Origin: Ulota crispa
Taxonomy: Eukaryota > Streptophyta > Bryopsida > Orthotrichales > Orthotrichaceae
Direction of reading: 5' to 3'
Assembly (NCBI GenBank): GCA_963920765.1
Contig: OY987247.1
Location: 4,154,001 to 4,218,000 of the forward strand
Length of the DNA: 64,000 nt
Below the pieces are notes generated by a model that was given only the letters and a program-made list of their open reading frames with translations, ran no database searches and was not told the DNA's origin. How positions within the stretch are numbered: position 1 is the first letter of the stretch; each line of letters starts with the position of its first letter. A program made the translations under genes and the position numbers. Positions 11,891-22,799 of the stretch are shown one piece after another.

Positions 11891-12486
11891 GTAATTTTAT
11901 TACATTTTTGATTTTTTACCCAATAATTTTGTTATACATGCCAATTTCCACCCATGCAGCAGGTTTTTTCATACGCAAGTTTCTTTACCATATCTATATA
12001 TAAATACAATAGATTAGGCTATATGTGCTCCAACTAATACCTATTGACAGACAGCTTAATCAATTATATAGATAGATATATAGATAAGTACTAAATCTTA
12101 GACATACACACAGTTTCCTGCCCAAGCTCAACGTGTAAAAATCATAAAATTAAAATCAGAAGGGTACAAAAGTAAATAAATAAAAAGTAAAAGATTTTTA
12201 AATTTACAAAAAACATATCTATTTATATGTAAAGTTTTCTAATTTTGGAATCATATCTATATATACATAAGTAGTTTGAATATCAAACGAACATTCTTTA
12301 TTGCGATCTTCTATTACATAAGGTGAGCTTAAAAAAGCTTTTACTTTGTTTTATTATTTGAAATTTGTCCTTTCTAATATTTAGTAAGTTGTAGTGGTTC
12401 TCTTAGTTTTTTCAAAGAAAGCTGATTAGGGCAATGTTTTTTAAACCAGGGTAATTGTGGCGGAGTGTAAAAAGCTTTTTTTAAAG

Positions 12487-13458
12487 ATGGGGCGCAAAAA
12501 GATTGAAATCAAGCCAATAGAAAAACCCTCTGTCATCAACTCCACATTCAAGCAACGCAGAAAGGGTCTTTTAAACAAGGCTCGAGAATTAGGAGTTTTG
12601 TGTCATGCTCAAGTAGCTCTTATAATATTTTCTCAGGATGGGAGTGAAGTGGACGAGGTTTTTCACAATGGGACTTTCCATGAAACATTCCAAAGGTACC
12701 AGGAATATCTAGAGAGGAAGCAAGAAGTTGCTCAAGACATTCACTTGCAACAACCGCATCAAGTGGGCACCATGGATCATCATGTGCAACCAAATGTTTC
12801 TCAAGATGGGGGTGAGCATTTTTTCCAAGACAATGTAAGGAGAGATGGAGAGGGTAAGGGCCCTTTGAGAGGAGATACCCAATATGAGAATCACTTGCCT
12901 CAAGATAGTTATCATATGGAGCAAAATATGTCACAATTCAATCCAGATACGCAAGAAGATAATTTTGATAGGCGGCAAAGCAATTTTGAAATGCAGCAAG
13001 ACAATTTTGGTAAGTGGCAAAACAATCTTGATATGTGGCAAGACAGTCATGATATGCAAGAAGGCAATCCTTATATTTGGCAAGACAATCTTGATATGCA
13101 GCAAGATAATCATGATATACAACAAGGCAATCCTTGTATGCAGCAAGACAATTTTGATAAGCCGCAAGATAGTCATCACATGCCACAAGGTCATCCTAAT
13201 CTGCCACATGTTAATCCTAATTTGCTGCACAGTAATCCAATGACACCTCATAATGGTGTATGCATGAGGTATGATGATGGCCTTCTTATGCTTGTTAATA
13301 ACAATAGTTACTTTTACGTAAGTAATGATGGTAGATATTATGGACCATTTACTATTCATGCTTTTACAGCACATGAAAATAATGGTCATATGTCACAAGA
13401 AGAAATTGATCAATCACAAAGTAGAAGTCAATTTCAAGGATCAACATCAAAGGATTGA
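12487..13458 (+). CDS. MADS-box protein with heptad-repeat tail
   Basis: This is a single uninterrupted frame of 323 residues starting MGRKKIEIKPIEK. Residues 1-59 form a MADS DNA-binding domain. The conserved core FKQRRKGLLNKARELGVLC leads into the strand AQVALIIFSQDGSE. The ATG at 12487 begins directly at the MADS domain; ten more in-frame codons upstream begin with GTG and are unlikely to be used. No K-box is visible and there are no introns, so the gene resembles type I MADS genes in structure. Residues 157-254 consist of 14 seven-residue units (patterns such as QDNFDKP, QDNLDMQ, QGNPCMQ) rich in Gln, Asn and Asp. The last 60 residues are Tyr/Asn/Gln-rich. The role is probably transcriptional regulation in the nucleus; targets are unknown. 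A retrocopy of an intron-containing gene is possible, though no poly(A) remnant is seen. Confidence 0.8.
   Translation: MGRKKIEIKPIEKPSVINSTFKQRRKGLLNKARELGVLCHAQVALIIFSQDGSEVDEVFHNGTFHETFQRYQEYLERKQEVAQDIHLQQPHQVGTMDHHVQPNVSQDGGEHFFQDNVRRDGEGKGPLRGDTQYENHLPQDSYHMEQNMSQFNPDTQEDNFDRRQSNFEMQQDNFGKWQNNLDMWQDSHDMQEGNPYIWQDNLDMQQDNHDIQQGNPCMQQDNFDKPQDSHHMPQGHPNLPHVNPNLLHSNPMTPHNGVCMRYDDGLLMLVNNNSYFYVSNDGRYYGPFTIHAFTAHENNGHMSQEEIDQSQSRSQFQGSTSKD
12955..13248 (+). repeat. 21-bp coding minisatellite in the MADS gene
   Basis: Fourteen in-frame 21-bp units encode heptads of the general form Q-D/G-N-x-x-x-x. The period, a multiple of three free of stops, also leaves long open frames on other frames and both strands; these are by-products. 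Confidence 0.85.
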
Positions 13459-13617
13459 ACACTAAATGTATAGATGGGATGTGGGACATAGTATGAAGTA
13501 CACCTTAGTATAACTCTATTCAACAACTAATAAAAAAATTCAAACTTTTTTGATAAAAAGAAAATTATGAAAGCTTTTCTTTCTTGTATGTTTGCATGTG
13601 TCTGAAACATAAAATTG

Positions 13618-13830
13618 CCCAAATTTTTTTCCAACAAATCTTCCAGATTTGTATCTAACAATTCTTCCAAGCTTTTTCCAAGAATTCTTTCAAGTTTCTT
13701 TCCAACAATTCTTTCAAGTTCTTTTTCAACAATTCTCCCAAGTTTTTTTCCAACGATTCTTCCAAGTATTTTCCAAAAAACTCTAAAGTTTTTCTCAACA
13801 ATTTTTTTCAAATGTTTTCCCAACAAATGT
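13618..13830. repeat. 24-bp minisatellite downstream of the MADS gene
   Basis: Repeated units of the form TTCTTCCAAGTTTTTTTCCAACAA with drift follow the MADS stop codon by 160 bp. The reverse frame is open for 99 codons as amphipathic 8-residue units (GRIVGKKL-like). I see no reason to call it a gene. Confidence 0.75.
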
Positions 13831-13937
13831 TCATTGGCACAAATATAGTGATCTCTCTTGTCGCTTCAAATATCGTTATTCGCCGATGAGTTTGACCGTG
13901 CGTCTAAAAGGCCAAAGGGGCCAGGTCAAGCCTGCCG

Positions 13938-13948
13938 TTTGGCGGGAA
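13938..13948 (+). promoter_or_regulatory. E2F-type site upstream of the TOUSLED-like kinase
   Basis: TTTGGCGGGAA fits the E2F consensus WTTSSCSS exactly. A weaker related motif in the opposite orientation, TCCCGCAAAT, lies 10 bp further on. The pair sits just before the likely transcription start of the kinase gene, about 1.2 kb before its ATG because of a 5' UTR intron. TLK kinases act in S phase, so E2F control is plausible but inferred. Confidence 0.5.
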
Positions 13949-14251
13949 TCATTCTGGTCCCGCAAATATCCAAGTTATATAGATTACAATCAAAATCTTC
14001 CTACACCTAACATGAAGCTCTCCCTAATCTAGGTTTTCCTTAAACCGATCGCAACTCTGCTGCCCTTGCGTGCGTCGTCGTTTGGAAGAGAAAAACTCCG
14101 ACACGAATTTTTTTGGCGATGGGAAGACACGAAGATCAAATCGAAACAGCATTCCGTGAACGTGCGTATGAGTATCTTACTCGAGATTTTTGCATTCCTG
14201 CGAGGATTGTCTTTCCGAAATCTGTTGCAGCGAAGAAAACGGTCCAAGTTT

Positions 14252-14870
14252 GAATGATTTCCGGCTCGTTTTGATCTATATACAGTACTTCAGGGGTTTA
14301 GACGATACTCGACATTATATCTTTTCGATGTGTTGTTTTTAAGAGGTAAATTTGAGTTGGAGTTCGTGTTTTGGTGAATATTCTCGCATATTTGTATATT
14401 AAGACTCTGTGTTCGTTGTGATGCCTTTTGTGAGATGTGAACGCTGCTTGCATTGGCTCTGTTCTGGAGTTTGAGTTTATTGGCGAGTATGTATCAGTAA
14501 GAACATATTGATGTCGATGATTTTTGAAAATATCGTGATTCTGAAGTGGTGCATGATTCAAGAATTTGAATGATTTTCGGCTCGTTTTGATCAGTATACA
14601 GTACTTCGGGGTTTTAGATGATATTCGACATTATATCTTTTCGATGTGTTGTTTCTAAGAGGTAATTTTGAGTTGAAGTTCGTGTTTTGGTGAACGTTCT
14701 CGCATCTTTGTATATTAAGACTCTGTGTTCGTTGTTATGCCTTTTGTTAGATGTGCACGCTGCTTGCATCTCGAGTTTAGGTTTATTGGCGAGTATAGAA
14801 CAGTAAGAACATATTCATGTCGATGATTGTTGAAAATATCGTGATTCTGAAGTGGTGCATGATTCAAGAA
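14252..14870. repeat. 316-bp tandem duplication in the kinase 5' leader
   Basis: Segment 14252-14567 is repeated immediately at 14568-14870, both starting GAATGATTT(C/T)CGGCTCG and ending near GATTCAAGAA. It lies between the probable promoter and the start codon, most likely in a 5' UTR intron. Confidence 0.85.
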
Positions 14871-15118
14871 TGGTGCAGGTGTTGATCTAAACTGGTTTGA
14901 AAATGAAGAAAGGGATGCGTATGGTAGAGGGGTGCTTAAAGCTTAATATAGGCGGATGTTTTGAATATGAGGACAATGAATGATGAGTATGCGAAGTTAT
15001 GAAGTGCTGTAGCAGCGGATATAACATGTTATGAGTTGAAGCTCTGTATTGGTTTCGTCTCGTATCCTATGAAAGTTGTTATTGGAGAGGGATAACAAAG
15101 TTAGAAAAGAGTGCAAAT

Positions 15119-18100
15119 ATGAGTGATGAGTTGCTACAGCAGCTCTCGTCGAATTCCAACTCCAGCCTCGAGCGGAGCATGTCGGAGAAGATGGCCAAAT
15201 TGGAGGCAAGGATGGCTGGCAAGGCAGCTCCAATGTCCCCTCAGGCGCCATGGCTGTCAGAGCTCATAAGTACGAAGAGTAATGGCGTTACTACAATCTC
15301 AGCTTCAGGCGACTCGGACTCCGATGTAAATGTTTCCATCCACTCTTTAGCCGTCAGTTTAATCACATCGCTGAATGTGGATCTTATTAGTTGTGTTCAG
15401 TGATTTTGGATGTTCTGTTACTCAGTGCAGATTTTCTGTCACTAGAAATGATGTCAGCATCGAGTTTCTGGAGTATTATTTTTTGCAGTAGTGATGAAGT
15501 CTGTTCTCTGATGATCAATCCTCACTTTGTAGAGATGTTTTTGCTTTCGCCAATTCTTGAAGAGTCCCTATCTCACGTGTTACGTTTTCTTACCGTTAGT
15601 TCCTCTTATGACTTTTATTCTGACCCGTTGTTCATTAAACTTTGTAGGATGCGGGGGAGTTTGTGATTCAACCCAACCCAAGGTTGAGCGCGAGCAGCAG
15701 TCAAGACGAGCAGTTTTGCCGAAAAAGAAAACGTTTGTCAGAGTCAAATTCTAAGCGGTCTCATCAATTCAAGGTTGGTCATTACTTCCTGTATGTTGCA
15801 AACGGCATAAAGTCTTCATTTTCTGAGGACAAACTCGTCGGCTCTAAGAATGCAGTTTCCAATCAGATCCTAAATTTGATTTGTTCTTGACCGCGATTCA
15901 ATGATGTTACCAGACGGGATGAAGGTGTGTTAGAAACAAGCCGTTCAGATGAACGCTGCCATATCTTATCTTCTAGATGGATGCTCTTGTATGAATGCAC
16001 AATTGAACCTTTTCAAGCATCTGAGTTATTTACATGAGCAGTTTCTGGAATTGGTTGACAGGAAGTCTTAGCTGCTCAGATTGCTTGGCAAGAAGAGAAG
16101 GTACAGGCTCAGGTGAGTGGATACTAGCCATTTTTTGGATGTGCAGATTGTGACATTGTTGTATTGAGAAGATGATCTTTGCCCTCTGTTTAATGCAAGA
16201 AAACATCTTGAATTTTCTAAACTGAAAAGGTTAATTGGTGAAGCTGCTGCTTGGGTTACATTAGTGGTCCTGTAGTAATTAGAAGCTTGGATTCTGGGAG
16301 CAGGAGGAAATCACCACCCTGCAGGCGAAAGTTTCTTCTGTGGAGGAGGAGTTGGTTAGAGTTCGAAAAGAAGCTGCCAATGCTCACAGCACCATCAAAC
16401 GATTTGAGAAGGTATTTCTTGCTTGTTATTCTAGCTGTTCATCACACTTCGAGCCATAAAATTTCTTCAATTTTTTTTCTTACAGCCATATATCCAGTGT
16501 ATGCATGTAAGCGCGCTCATTGCGGTTCATGTAGTTTGATGCTTGACCTTCATCTCGATTTTCTTGTAGGACTTGAAAGAAAGGACGGATAAAGAGCAAC
16601 AACGAGAGCTAAAGGTACGCCTGCTTATGTCATGAAAGATGTCAAAGTTCTAGTATCATAATGGAATATTTAGAATTAGAGATCTTTAAGTACGTCTAGT
16701 GAGCTCAAAACAATAGACTTTTTCAATATTTAATACTCCTATCTGATTGTGGACACTTTGTCTTGGCATCAGAGAATTAAAGTGGTTTCAGATCTACTTG
16801 TTCAATTGGCTACAGTGGAAAGGCAAGAGTCTCGCTCCAAGCTTCAGCAAGAGTGCAACAAGCTCGGCAATGTCGGTGTGATGAGGTTTGCTCTATTACA
16901 CACAACAACCTGATTTGTTATACATACATTTTGGTCCGATTGCTGAACTGTTAGTCGTTCCTCATTCTTCCTCTTCTCTGTTACGGTCTTCCCCTAAACA
17001 TTAATTGAGGTTCTTGTTGTCAATCGACAGTGAGGCGAATCACCTCGTAAGCACCTGTGGATGATGTTTGAGGACTTGATCACTGCTGGTATTCATATGT
17101 AACATTTGCTTGAAACAAGCCCTTTTTGTAGTCTGTATATACCTTATCAGCATACTCAAAGGGTGTGTGATCTGTGTACATACATGCTACTCAATTTTGT
17201 TGTTCCCTTCAAGAGGAATGGGATGCACAAAGTTTCAACTGAGTCATTTTCTGTGTCGTGTCTTGAGATTTCCACCCGTTGTCTTGAAATGTGATCTGAC
17301 TATGAACAGGGCAAGAGCAATGCTGTCAGAAGTTTGGGAAGATGGTCAAGCCTTTAAAGATGTTCAAGCAAGACTGGTTTAGTGCCTTTTCCTTTGCGCC
17401 AACCTTGTTTGAGTCATCTTTTTATAAGCGTGTCCTTTCGTTTTAAGCTTAGTGAAGGAGCGCTTTCAAGATTCTCAATGCTCAAAGTGCCTGTATTATC
17501 CTGGCCTACTTTTCTGTGACATTCAAGGTTAATTGCACCATTAGTGCTTTTAAATATTTTAGCTTGCTTGCGATTTTGCTTACAGAGATCTTTGCTGGAG
17601 CAGAAGGCTTCTCTTGAGAAAAACCGCAAGGAGCTTAAGAAGCAGCCATCTGGTAAATCATTGTCACACCCCTGCGCACACAGTTGGTGCTTCAGGATGT
17701 TTTTTTTTCGAGAATTCAAGTTTTTTCATATAATGACTTCAATAATAGTTGTTTGAGCAAGTATTGAGACTCTAATATGTAATTTTGGATGATAGATGGG
17801 AGCAATGGGGAGCCTGCATTGTCAGAGGAAGATGTTTTGGCTATGGAGGAGGTCTACCGATTTCGTCTGCTAGGTGTGAAGCGGGTGAGAATGATTTTCC
17901 TTAACGTCCACTGCTCTTTGACTACTCAATCTCTACACAATTTCATAAGCCACGTATGCTGGCACGTTCCTAGTTTAGAGAGTACCTCCCACGGCATACA
18001 CCGCTGAACACCCATTTGGATTAACAGGTCAATGCAGCCCGTAGTGTATGCTCTGGTGGTGACCCGGTGCTTCTCCGAGCTAGGGACATGCCGTTGTAGG

Positions 18101-20453
18101 TGACGAGGCATCTTGTTGTAATGGGCATGTAAAACCAAATTTCATACAAGTAGGGGATTGAGTGATTGTTCTCGAGTTATGTGGATAATTTCGCTGAATT
18201 TTTTCTTTCTTTTTCTTTATCAGGAAGAGGAAGCGGCATTGAAGGACCGAGACAGGTTAGAACAAGAAAAGAAATGTTTAATTCGAGAGTTGAAGCGTTG
18301 TCGAGATGAGGATGGATCGCCCTTTAACCATTTTCCAATACTTAACAAGAGATATGCACTGTTGAATCTTCTTGGCAAGGGTGGCTTTAGTGAAGTTTAC
18401 AAGGTAAATCTACTTTAACTCTGAGATGGCTTATTGTTTAGTTTGCAGACGCAATAGATTAATAGGTGGTGGCGTCATGAGGCCGTCAATATGTGTATCT
18501 CCGTTGAAGGGGCATTAATCACTTTAACTTCTAGACGAATGACGTCAATGATGTCTATGAAAGGAAATGACTATCATTGATGTCGTGATGCTTGAGATAT
18601 GAGAACTGAGAGGATGAAGGGGTAAGGATGGGGCAGGCTTACGATCTGGTGGAGTACAGATACGTTGCTTGCAAGCTGCATAGACTGAATGAGCAGTGGA
18701 GTGAGGAGAAGAAGCAGACATATGTTCGACATGCCATTCGGGAGTACAACATCCACAAGAGCCTGGTTCACAGACATATTGTGCGCTTATGGGATATTTT
18801 TGAGATTGACCACAACACATTTTGCACAGTTCTTGAGTACTGCAGTGGTACGGATTCTTGTTTCCTAGTCCCTGAAAATACGTAACAAGCACAGTCAGAA
18901 GTCTTCGCGCATCAGATTCTTCAGCTGGTTAGCAGACTAAGAATGACTCCAGTTTTCTTTGCCGCATTTATTAATCTGTTATCCTTTTGACGTTTCTATT
19001 GCATCAGTTCGCATCTTAGACAAGCAGCTCCTTAATCGGTCTATGTAAGTTTATTTCATCAATTTTGACTACTAAGAGGCGGTCGTAGTCTTGGTGTAAG
19101 GAGTTGAGAATAGAGGGCGTATGCTATAGCGGAAGTAGTTGACGTTCATTATACTACGTGGCTCTGTCCCAGGCAAAGATCTTGACGTTGTTTTGAAAGA
19201 GACTCCCGTTTTACCGGAAAGAGAGGCGAGAAGCATTCTGGTGCAAATTTTTTCGGGGCTTCTGAAGTTGAATAAGCAAGCACAGCGGATCATACACTAT
19301 GATTTGAAGCCTGCAAATATCCTCTTCAACTCAGTTGGGGTGGCTAAAATAACTGACTTTGGTCTTAGCAAAATTGTTGAGGAAGAATCTGGATCTCAAG
19401 GCATGGAGTTGACATCTCAAGGCGCTGGAACCTACTGGTAATCTTGTGAAAAAGTTCTAAGTTCGATCTTAACTTAGAATTCAGTATGGTTATGTTGTAC
19501 CGTCGTCAAGGTTAGTCTGATCAATGGCCAATAATATTCCTCTATTATCACGAGTATGTCGATGAGGTAGTTTGACCACAAATCCTTTTCAATTACTTCT
19601 CACGGGAAGGCCGGTACTCTCGTCACTAGATCTGATCAGTGTTAATGCTTGGCGTGCAGGTACTTACCACCGGAATGTTTTGACCTGAATAAGATACCGC
19701 TAATCTCTTCTAAGGTACGCTTTGAGGAGGCATTGTTGTAGCTTTTGTCAATACACTCTTACAACCATTTGTGGACTTTTAAAGAAGGTCAGTTCTAACG
19801 CTTTAGTGCTTTTGTTTTCAGGTTGATGTGTGGTCCGTAGGTGTCATCTACTACCAGATGCTCTTTGGGAAACGTCCCTTCGGCCATAATCAATGTCAAG
19901 AGCAGTTAGTGCGCGAAGACACCATAGTTAATGCCCGGAAGGTGGAGTTTCCAACGCGACCCTCTGTATCCCTGGAGGCAAAGGTATTCACGACTCAATA
20001 ATATTTCGTAATTTAATGCGAGAAAGAAAAACCTTTTGGATTGAGTATAATTGGCGAGTGAGTGATGTTTCGTATTCCCTTGTGAGTTATCCTACCAGCA
20101 TTTATCCTTTCTTTTGCACCATTTCGTTAAGATATGTGGTAGTTATATTCAGCTGCCCCCGGTTTCATTTTATGTTATGTCTTTGTAATTGCTCCATAGG
20201 TCATGCACCTCGAACAATTCTGAGAATTTTTGGTGTTAGCAACATGTCAATTATTGACTGCTTTGATCTTTCTCTAGAGTCATGAAGCTCAAGGGCATTC
20301 TGTTAGCGTACCAAACTTATGTTACTTGTGAAATTTGTCGTTCTTGTTTAGGAATTCATGCGGCGATGTCTAACCTACGATCAAGCGGACAGGCCAGATG
20401 TGATAACTGCAGCCCAAGATCCTTATTTATCATACATGAAGAAAAAACCTTGA
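15119..20453 (+). CDS. TLK: TOUSLED-like serine/threonine kinase
   Basis: Fifteen coding exons (15119-15325, 15648-15773, 16062-16112, 16304-16411, 16570-16614, 16773-16885, 17310-17376, 17586-17652, 17796-17884, 18224-18403, 18637-18847, 19173-19437, 19660-19714, 19822-19983, 20352-20453) join in frame to 615 residues. TLKs are nuclear kinases that phosphorylate the histone chaperone ASF1 during S phase. The start MSDELLQQLSSNS resembles plant TOUSLED N termini. Basic clusters near residue 95 suggest a nuclear signal. Residues 112-325 are charged and helical, the coiled-coil region used for dimerisation. The kinase domain follows: glycine loop GKGGFSEVY (342-350), catalytic Lys364 in VACKL, HYDLKPAN with Asp465 and Asn470, DFG at 483-485, and the family segment SQGMELTSQGAGTYW. 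All key residues are intact. The protein is about 70 residues shorter than Arabidopsis TOUSLED, mostly before the coiled coil; a small exon between 15774 and 16061 may be missed. Confidence 0.93.
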
Positions 20454-21135
20454 CACATGATGATACATGAGATGGACTTCCAATTGCATGAGATTCAGCT
20501 CATGTTTCCGATTTGTGTCTTGGCTGGGCGTTTTACTAGAGACTGTAACGTATTGTTACGTATAGCTTAAGTTCAGAGAATGATTTCTTTGTCTTGATAG
20601 GTCAACTCAAGGCAGTTCCACAGAAAATCGCGTTTACCAGTTACATTTAGTAACTCATAGGCCATTATGTTAGCCTGTGACAAAAGCCATGCATGTTGCT
20701 CATGACAAACTTGAACAATGATGAAGTCCATCAGTTTGTAATTTGCAGAGGTCTATGCTGTCGTTTATTTCTTTTGTGTAAGAAATAAAGAGGCATGGAA
20801 GTTAACGTAATTTCCCAGTAAGGTAGGTGTTCAAAGTTCTTTAATATCAATATTTTGTAACTCAAACAGAAGATCCTTCCTCCATAGCTGTTTGCAGATT
20901 TTGAATCTCTGAAACCACGACCAAGAGGGGTAACCCATAATAGTAAAAACAACAAGCGCACGAATTCGTCAGCGAAACAGGTGCGCTGCCAACTCTTTCC
21001 ACTTTTGATTGTTGATTGGCCTCGTGGTAAAACACTCCAATTTTCTCAGTGAGTACTGTACATGTACTCATAAACTTTTTTGTTTCAGAAAATAACAAAA
21101 TCAAAGAATCTTGGTAAATACGGATGTCAATGGAC
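20454..21135. other. 3' flank of the kinase gene
   Basis: This probably includes the 3' UTR (an AATAAAGAGG stretch lies near 20783). No other gene is seen. Confidence 0.45.
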
Positions 21136-21522
21136 TTAGAGCATCCACACCCTTGTACGCTAAACATGCCTTCAATAGCACTTTGTATGGCCCGCTTGGC
21201 ACGCCTCATTGCAGATGCGCTAAGGCTTGTTGAATTGTAGTTTAAACATTGACAAGGTTCAAGGTTTGATAAATAGTTAGCGCACCCAAATTTAGGACAA
21301 TCAAAACTTATTCATTGGTTTGACACAAGAGGCGCACTATTAAAGCTCAACATTTGTCCTCCTTGCATGTCCTTGATATGTGCTCACTGCTTGCTTGTAA
21401 TTGCTTGAGTGCAAGAATGAGGCAAGCATCATAGATTTGAGCGAGCCTGTGATTGTGGATGCACCTTGGATACCTGCTTTTGAGAGAGCTGCAAGTTGCA
21501 TGCAAGGGTGCAGATGCTCTTA
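21136..21522. mobile_element. MITE, family E copy 1
   Basis: The ends TTAGAGCATCCACACCCTTG and CAAGGGTGCAGATGCTCTTA are inverted copies. The interior matches 36428-36818. It has no coding capacity. Confidence 0.75.
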
Positions 21523-21553
21523 GGAAACAATAGTGGGACAAACCAGTGTCTCA

Positions 21554-21794
21554 TTAACCCTTAAAAGACCAAGCTATATATTACATAGTATATACGTTGC
21601 CGTATAGCTAGCATTTGCTGCCAATAAAAAGTTTTAATTTGGGATCTTGGTTAGCTCACTAGAACCGCATTGATCTAAATTCTAACTTCTTTGTTGATCT
21701 CAAATGTAATAAAGGTGTGGATGCATTCCAAATACAAGAAAATACAAAGTACTGTACTGGCCGCAAAGGGCTGCTCGGTCCTTTTAAGGGTTAA
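21554..21794. mobile_element. TTAA-bounded MITE, family D copy 1
   Basis: The ends TTAACCCTTAAAAGACC and GGTCCTTTTAAGGGTTAA are a near-perfect inverted pair. The interior (for example TTTAATTTGGGATCT and GATCTCAAATGTA) matches copies at 58447-58680 and, reversed, at 63664-63891. Confidence 0.85.
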
Positions 21795-22799
21795 CCGGTT
21801 ATCTGTCATGTTCGAAATTACTATGCGAAATGCGAAACATGTGTGGCTGTGACTGTTCACCGAAATTATTCCAGTTTCAGCTTACTTGTACAGGACGTCA
21901 TTGCGCTGAAGTTAACAGCTCTTTTCAAAGAAATGTATGTAAACACCCTGGGACAGGGCATCTGTCCAACAAGGAGATCAAGGGAGCCTATATGCGTTGT
22001 AACTTTGGCGGTAAAATCCAACCCTTTGTAGCATCATGTGGCCCTCGAGGTTCTCGTGGTGTGCCTTTGCGCGATCGACATCCCGGTTTGTAATCATGTG
22101 ATTCCTTACGGAGACCAAGTCTGGGTTGACTGTGAGCCAGTGTTTAAATTGGAATTTTGTGTTTGGAGCTAATTTGGCGATTGCTTTTCTTTTGGGTGCA
22201 GATCTGGCTTCTTTCATTTATTTTTTGGTGAAGTACACACGCAATCCCCAATTTTTTAGTGCAAAAAGATATCTAAAGCAAATGATTGTGGCGTGACATG
22301 TGGGAAATGGGGGGTGAAAGTAGTCCCTTCATTGGTGAATTTTGGCAAATTCTAGCAAATTACACTCAATGTTTTCACTGACTTTGGTACTAATTTTAGG
22401 CTCCTCAAATTTTTTGTAGCTTTCTGGCAATTTATCGCCCTACACAAAAACATTGCTGTGAGCTCTCAAAGCCAAGCTCAGTGTTTTTTTTTAATGTTTT
22501 TGCCAAGGTAGAGTGACTCGCACCCTAGAAAGCGCACATAAGGAAAAATTGGCTAACATTGGAAGGAATGAATGATCTATGCATGTTCATCCAATAAGTT
22601 TACTAATTTAAGCTTCTTTCATCCAAAAGTTGATGAATTGTATGTTAGCTCAAGGAGACATTTGGCAAATTCATCCACCTTTTGAGCCCTGATTTCTGAG
22701 TGTAGTCATTGTGGTGGTAGCCACAAGGATTTTGAGGTAAGATTTAGACAAAAATTTGTCGAATGCAATAAAAAAAATTTTTGCCCCATACCTGATGAT
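21795..22799. other. intergenic DNA, nothing recognised
   Basis: There is no gene. The region near 22240 (CAATCCCCAATTTTT) may be the outer left end of the larger inverted-repeat element that follows, since a similar inverted stretch lies near 24140. Confidence 0.4.

Noticed and set aside
12931..13389. 152-codon open frame opposite the MADS gene
   Set aside because: It arises from the 21-bp repeat being free of stops in several frames; the sense frame has a real MADS domain.
13527..13826. 99-codon frame of amphipathic GRIVGKKL-like units, resembling a repeat peptide
   Set aside because: It is the reverse reading of a 24-bp minisatellite with no start context or flanking gene structure.
15774..16061. 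possible extra small TLK exon
   Set aside because: No segment with good acceptor and donor keeps frame; exon 2 and exon 3 already join in phase.
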